Assembly: GCA_038259365.1 (NCBI GenBank)
Contig: JBBSOW010000029.1
Span: 1-33,180 of the forward strand
Direction: 5' to 3'
Source of the DNA: JBBSOW01 sp038259365
GTDB taxonomy: Bacteria > Actinomycetota > Actinomycetes > Propionibacteriales > Propionibacteriaceae
DNA length: 33,180 nucleotides
Shown here: positions 30,575 to 33,180 of the stretch, piece after piece
How positions within the stretch are numbered: the first letter of the stretch is position 1
How the letters are laid out: each line of letters begins with the position of its first letter
Made by a program: the position numbers and the translations under genes
Notes under the pieces: model-generated
What the model was told of the DNA's origin: nothing
Database searches by the model: none
What the model saw: the letters and a program-made list of their open reading frames with translations, nothing else

Positions 30575-32101
30575 GTGAACCCATCAGAGTCCCGCCCCGC
30601 GACGACCACCGACGCCGGTGTTCGGGTGGCGAGCGACGAATACTCTTTGACCGTCGGGCCGGGTGGTCCGCTGTTGCTGCAAGATCACTACCTCATCGAG
30701 CAGATGGCGAACTTCAACCGGGAGCGCATCGCGGAACGCCAGCCCCACGCCAAGGGCAGCGGCGCGTTCGGCACGTTCGAGGTGACCCAGGATGTGAGCG
30801 CGTACACGCGGGCGTCCTTCTTGCAGCCGGGCGCGGAGACCGAGGTGCTCGCTCGGTTCTCGACGGTCGCGGGGGAGCGGGGCAGCCCCGACACCTGGCG
30901 CGACCCCCGGGGGTTCGCCCTCAAGTTCTATACCGACGAGGGCAACTTCGACATGGTCGGCAACAACACTCCGGTGTTCTTCATGCGCGACCCGATGAAG
31001 TTCCAGCATTTCATTCGCTCCCAGAAGCGACGTGCGAGCAACAACCTGCGCGATCACGACATGCAATGGGATTTCTGGACGCTGACGCCCGAATCGGCGC
31101 ACCAGGTGACCTGGCTGATGGGCGACCGGGGGATCCCCCGGACGTGGCGCCACATGAACGGCTACTCGAGCCACACCTACCTGTGGATCAACGCCGAGGG
31201 TGAGCGGTTTTGGGTGAAGTATCACTTCAAGACCGACCAGGGCATCGAGTTCTTCACCCAAGACGAAGCAGACCAGATGGCCTCGGCCGACACCGATTAT
31301 CACACTCGCGATCTCTACGAGCACATCGAGGCAGGGGAATTCCCCAGCTGGACGCTGCACGTGCAGATCATGGCGTTCGAGGAGGCTAAGACCTACCGGT
31401 TCAACCCGTTCGACCTGACCAAGGTCTGGCCGCACTCGGACTATCCGTTGCACGAGGTCGGACGGTTGACGTTGAACCGCAACCCCACCGATCACCACAC
31501 CGAAATCGAGCAGGCGGCGTTCGAACCGAACAACCTCGTGGCCGGCACGGGGCTCTCACCGGACCGGATGCTGCTGGCCCGCGGGTTCAGCTATTCCGAT
31601 GCCCACCGTGCCCGGCTCGGAGGAAATTACCGCCAGATCCCGGTGAACCGCCCGCATTCTGCGGTCCACAGCTATTCCAAGGACGGGCATATGCGGGTCG
31701 AGAACGTCAGCGACCCCGTGTACGCGCCGAACTCGTACGGGGGTCCGCAGGCCGATCCTTCGCTCACCGACGACGGTGGGCACTGGTATAGCGACGGTGA
31801 GATGGTGCGGAGCGCGTACGAGTTGCGCGAGGACGACGACGACTGGGGTCAGGCGGGAACGATGGTCCGCGAGGTGATGGATGACGCGGCCCGCGACCGA
31901 CTTGTCGAAAACATCGTCGGGCACCTGCTGAACGGGGTCAGCGAGAAGGTCCTCGCCCGGGCGTTCGAGTACTGGCGCAACGTCGATGGGCAGATCGGTC
32001 GTCGGGTCGAGGACGGCGTCCACGCCAAGGCCGAGGAGAAGGACCCGAAGGCTGCCCAACAGGCCAACCCCGCGCGGGACACCATGCAGGCCAAGGCCTG
32101 A
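30575..32101 (+). CDS. katA: Heme catalase (small-subunit clade)
   Basis: The 508-residue protein converts hydrogen peroxide to water and oxygen. Catalytic His58 lies in RERIAERQPHAKG, Asn131 in DMVGNNTPVFFMRDP, and the proximal heme ligand Tyr340 in ARGFSYSDAHRARLGG. The length and motif spelling fit monofunctional clade 3 catalases. GTG 30575 has GGGAGG (30561-30566) eight bases upstream. Peroxide- or iron-responsive control is suggested by the repeat island upstream, but the regulator gene is not in the window. The C-terminal tail (KAEEKDPKAAQQANPARDTM) is charged and probably flexible. Confidence 0.96.
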   Translation: MNPSESRPATTTDAGVRVASDEYSLTVGPGGPLLLQDHYLIEQMANFNRERIAERQPHAKGSGAFGTFEVTQDVSAYTRASFLQPGAETEVLARFSTVAGERGSPDTWRDPRGFALKFYTDEGNFDMVGNNTPVFFMRDPMKFQHFIRSQKRRASNNLRDHDMQWDFWTLTPESAHQVTWLMGDRGIPRTWRHMNGYSSHTYLWINAEGERFWVKYHFKTDQGIEFFTQDEADQMASADTDYHTRDLYEHIEAGEFPSWTLHVQIMAFEEAKTYRFNPFDLTKVWPHSDYPLHEVGRLTLNRNPTDHHTEIEQAAFEPNNLVAGTGLSPDRMLLARGFSYSDAHRARLGGNYRQIPVNRPHSAVHSYSKDGHMRVENVSDPVYAPNSYGGPQADPSLTDDGGHWYSDGEMVRSAYELREDDDDWGQAGTMVREVMDDAARDRLVENIVGHLLNGVSEKVLARAFEYWRNVDGQIGRRVEDGVHAKAEEKDPKAAQQANPARDTMQAKA

Positions 32102-32123
32102 ACGTGACCTCGCCTGGCGGCTG

Positions 32124-32819
32124 TCAGTTGAGGTTCATCGGTGGGCGTTCCGAGGTGCCGATTGCGCCCAGGGTGCGCGCGAGCGCCAACTCCTGACGCA
32201 CCAGCTTGCGGCCCAGCCGCAAGCGCGCAGAGGTGTCTGGACAGGCCAGCAGGCGTTGGCTCGGTCCGAGCCCGAGCGATAGGGCTTGGGCCACCCAATA
32301 GCTCAGCTCCGTGGCATCGTTCGGCGCGGCGAAGTCTGGTTGGCCCTTCGCGCCGCCTTCCTCGCGATCGACCGCCTGTAAGTAGGTGAGCAGTTCTGCA
32401 CGGAGACTGGCGGCCAACATCACCGCCACGTCGCCATCGCCGTCGTGCGGGTCGTGGGTAGGCTCACCCCACCAGGTGATGTCACCGCTGGGGTAGGGCC
32501 GCCGCTCGTCGGTGTGCAGGGCATCGAGGTGAAAGCGCTGGGTGCCCACGGCCTGCACCATGAAGAGGGCCTGGCCGGCCACGGCGAACGCCTGGGTGAT
32601 CCGGGCGGCGCAGCCCACCTCGTAGAGGTCCCCGGCGGCGTCGGTACCGACCTCGAAACCCCTCCGGATGGCCACGACACCGAAGACGGGCTCGGCGCTG
32701 TCCTGGCCCTCGATCAGGTCTCGTAGCAACTGAACGTACCGCGGCTCGAAGATCTGCAATCCCAGCTCCGCGCCGGGCATGAGCGCGGAGCCGAGCGGGA
32801 ATAGGGGCAACGAGGGCAT
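32124..32819 (-). CDS. Lon-substrate-binding-domain (LON) protein
   Basis: ATG 32819 begins MPSLPLFPLGSALMPGAELG, the hallmark of LON N-terminal domain proteins; an open extension upstream is discarded because it overlaps the glycosyltransferase gene. The 231-residue product has LQIFEPRYVQLLRDLIEG and VVAIRRGFEVG strands, then an alpha-rich C-terminal half that includes LSYWVAQALSLGLGPSQRLL. It lacks the ATPase and protease parts of Lon, and its role is uncertain. TACGAT (32830 to 32825) lies five bases before the ATG, a leaderless-type arrangement. It converges on katA with 22 bases between. Confidence 0.85.
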   Translation of the reverse strand: MPSLPLFPLGSALMPGAELGLQIFEPRYVQLLRDLIEGQDSAEPVFGVVAIRRGFEVGTDAAGDLYEVGCAARITQAFAVAGQALFMVQAVGTQRFHLDALHTDERRPYPSGDITWWGEPTHDPHDGDGDVAVMLAASLRAELLTYLQAVDREEGGAKGQPDFAAPNDATELSYWVAQALSLGLGPSQRLLACPDTSARLRLGRKLVRQELALARTLGAIGTSERPPMNLN

Positions 32820-32853
32820 GAGACATCGTAGGCCGCTTTCCCGACGAAGTCGT

Positions 32854-33180
32854 CTAGGACGCCAGTTCGCCGTACAGCTGCGTGATCGACCCGATCGCCC
32901 CCTCGATGGTGACATGATCGCGCAGTTCTCGGCAGCGACGGGCGAGCGGTTCGACGTCCAACTCGGCCAAGGTCTCGGCCAGGTGCTCGACCCCCGGCGC
33001 GACGACGCCGACCCCGGCGGCGCGCACCCACTCGGCCAGCGCCGCGTGTTCGAGGGTGAGAATGGGCAGCCCGCAGCCGACATACTCGAAGCCCTTGTTG
33101 GGAAGTACCGTGGCCAGGTGGGCGTCGTTGAGGCGGTCGTTGAACGCGGCCAGCCCCACGTCGAACTGCGGCAGCGTCGC
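32854..33180 (-). CDS. Glycosyltransferase, GT4-like (partial at window edge)
   Basis: The open frame runs off the right edge; the visible 108 codons are the C-terminal part of the protein. The visible stretch (FDVGLAAFNDRL, LPNKGFEYVGCGLPIL, AGVGVVAPGVEHLAETL) matches the C-terminal Rossmann domain of GT-B fold glycosyltransferases, where the NKxxEYxxxGxP segment holds the nucleotide-sugar contact. Cell-wall or polysaccharide synthesis is likely but not shown. It precedes the LON protein on the same strand with 34 bases between. Confidence 0.75.
   Translation of the reverse strand, partial: ATLPQFDVGLAAFNDRLNDAHLATVLPNKGFEYVGCGLPILTLEHAALAEWVRAAGVGVVAPGVEHLAETLAELDVEPLARRCRELRDHVTIEGAIGSITQLYGELAS

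Noticed and set aside
32820..33083. N-terminal extension of the LON protein
   Set aside because: It overlaps the glycosyltransferase in another frame; family members start at MPSLPLFPLG.
1..33180. CRISPR array, insertion sequence, prophage or integrase
   Set aside because: No regularly spaced direct repeats, transposase, integrase or phage structural genes were seen. The toxin-antitoxin and 13E12 genes are the only mobile-like items.

Overview
The window is about 33 kb of GC-rich DNA with densely packed genes, frequent 4-nt stop/start overlaps (ATGA, GTGA, TTGA), many GTG/TTG starts and many promoters of the form TANNNT placed 5-7 nt before the start codon. These traits, a 13E12-type DUF222/HNH gene, a multi-span LytR-CpsA-Psr protein and a CRP/GlxR-type box point to an actinomycete (Actinomycetota). 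I cannot fix the genus; Propionibacteriales is only a guess. Both window edges cut genes.

Region by region. (1) 1-5734, + strand: a probable sugar or polyol catabolic operon made of an AGPS-type FAD-linked oxidase (5' end missing), an SDR dehydrogenase, an FGGY carbohydrate kinase and an MFS transporter, followed by an IclR-family regulator with a candidate palindromic operator. The substrate is not evident. (2) 5754-7705, - strand: larC and larB for nickel-pincer cofactor synthesis; larE and a LarA-type enzyme are not in the window. (3) 7789-16077: mixed housekeeping genes: pheA, a ZIP-like metal permease, a PAP2 phosphatase next to a PAP2/diacylglycerol-kinase fusion, a frameshifted DUF222/HNH gene, serS, a HAD phosphatase and a small membrane protein. 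(4) 16430-23585: a betaine-degradation module. On the + strand lie a Rieske ferredoxin, a ferredoxin reductase and a Rieske oxygenase like glycine betaine monooxygenase. On the - strand lie an IclR regulator and a dimethylglycine-oxidase homologue. A toxin-antitoxin pair sits between the two arms. The two catabolic promoters share TTGACA and TTGCGT boxes, and the Rieske promoter also has a CRP/GlxR-like box. (5) 23641-28121: a quinone oxidoreductase, two tRNA-Ser genes (TGA and GCT), membrane proteins, an LCP ligase and a 7Fe ferredoxin. (6) 28171-33180: a DUF2249-cupin fusion sharing a palindromic divergent promoter with the ferredoxin, a VOC protein, a VIT-type iron/manganese transporter preceded by a 43-residue membrane peptide, a repeat-rich AT-rich island, a catalase, a Lon-substrate-binding-domain protein and a partial glycosyltransferase.

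How the genes may work together (inference): the betaine module would oxidatively demethylate glycine betaine to dimethylglycine and then sarcosine, with formaldehyde units passed to tetrahydrofolate by the C-terminal half of the oxidase. The VIT transporter, catalase and intervening operator-like repeats suggest joint iron/peroxide control. The most novel-looking items are the Rieske-ferredoxin-coupled betaine module with its shared operator boxes, the DUF2249-cupin/ferredoxin palindrome, the undefined FGGY/AGPS cluster, and the unusually high density of predicted leaderless genes.
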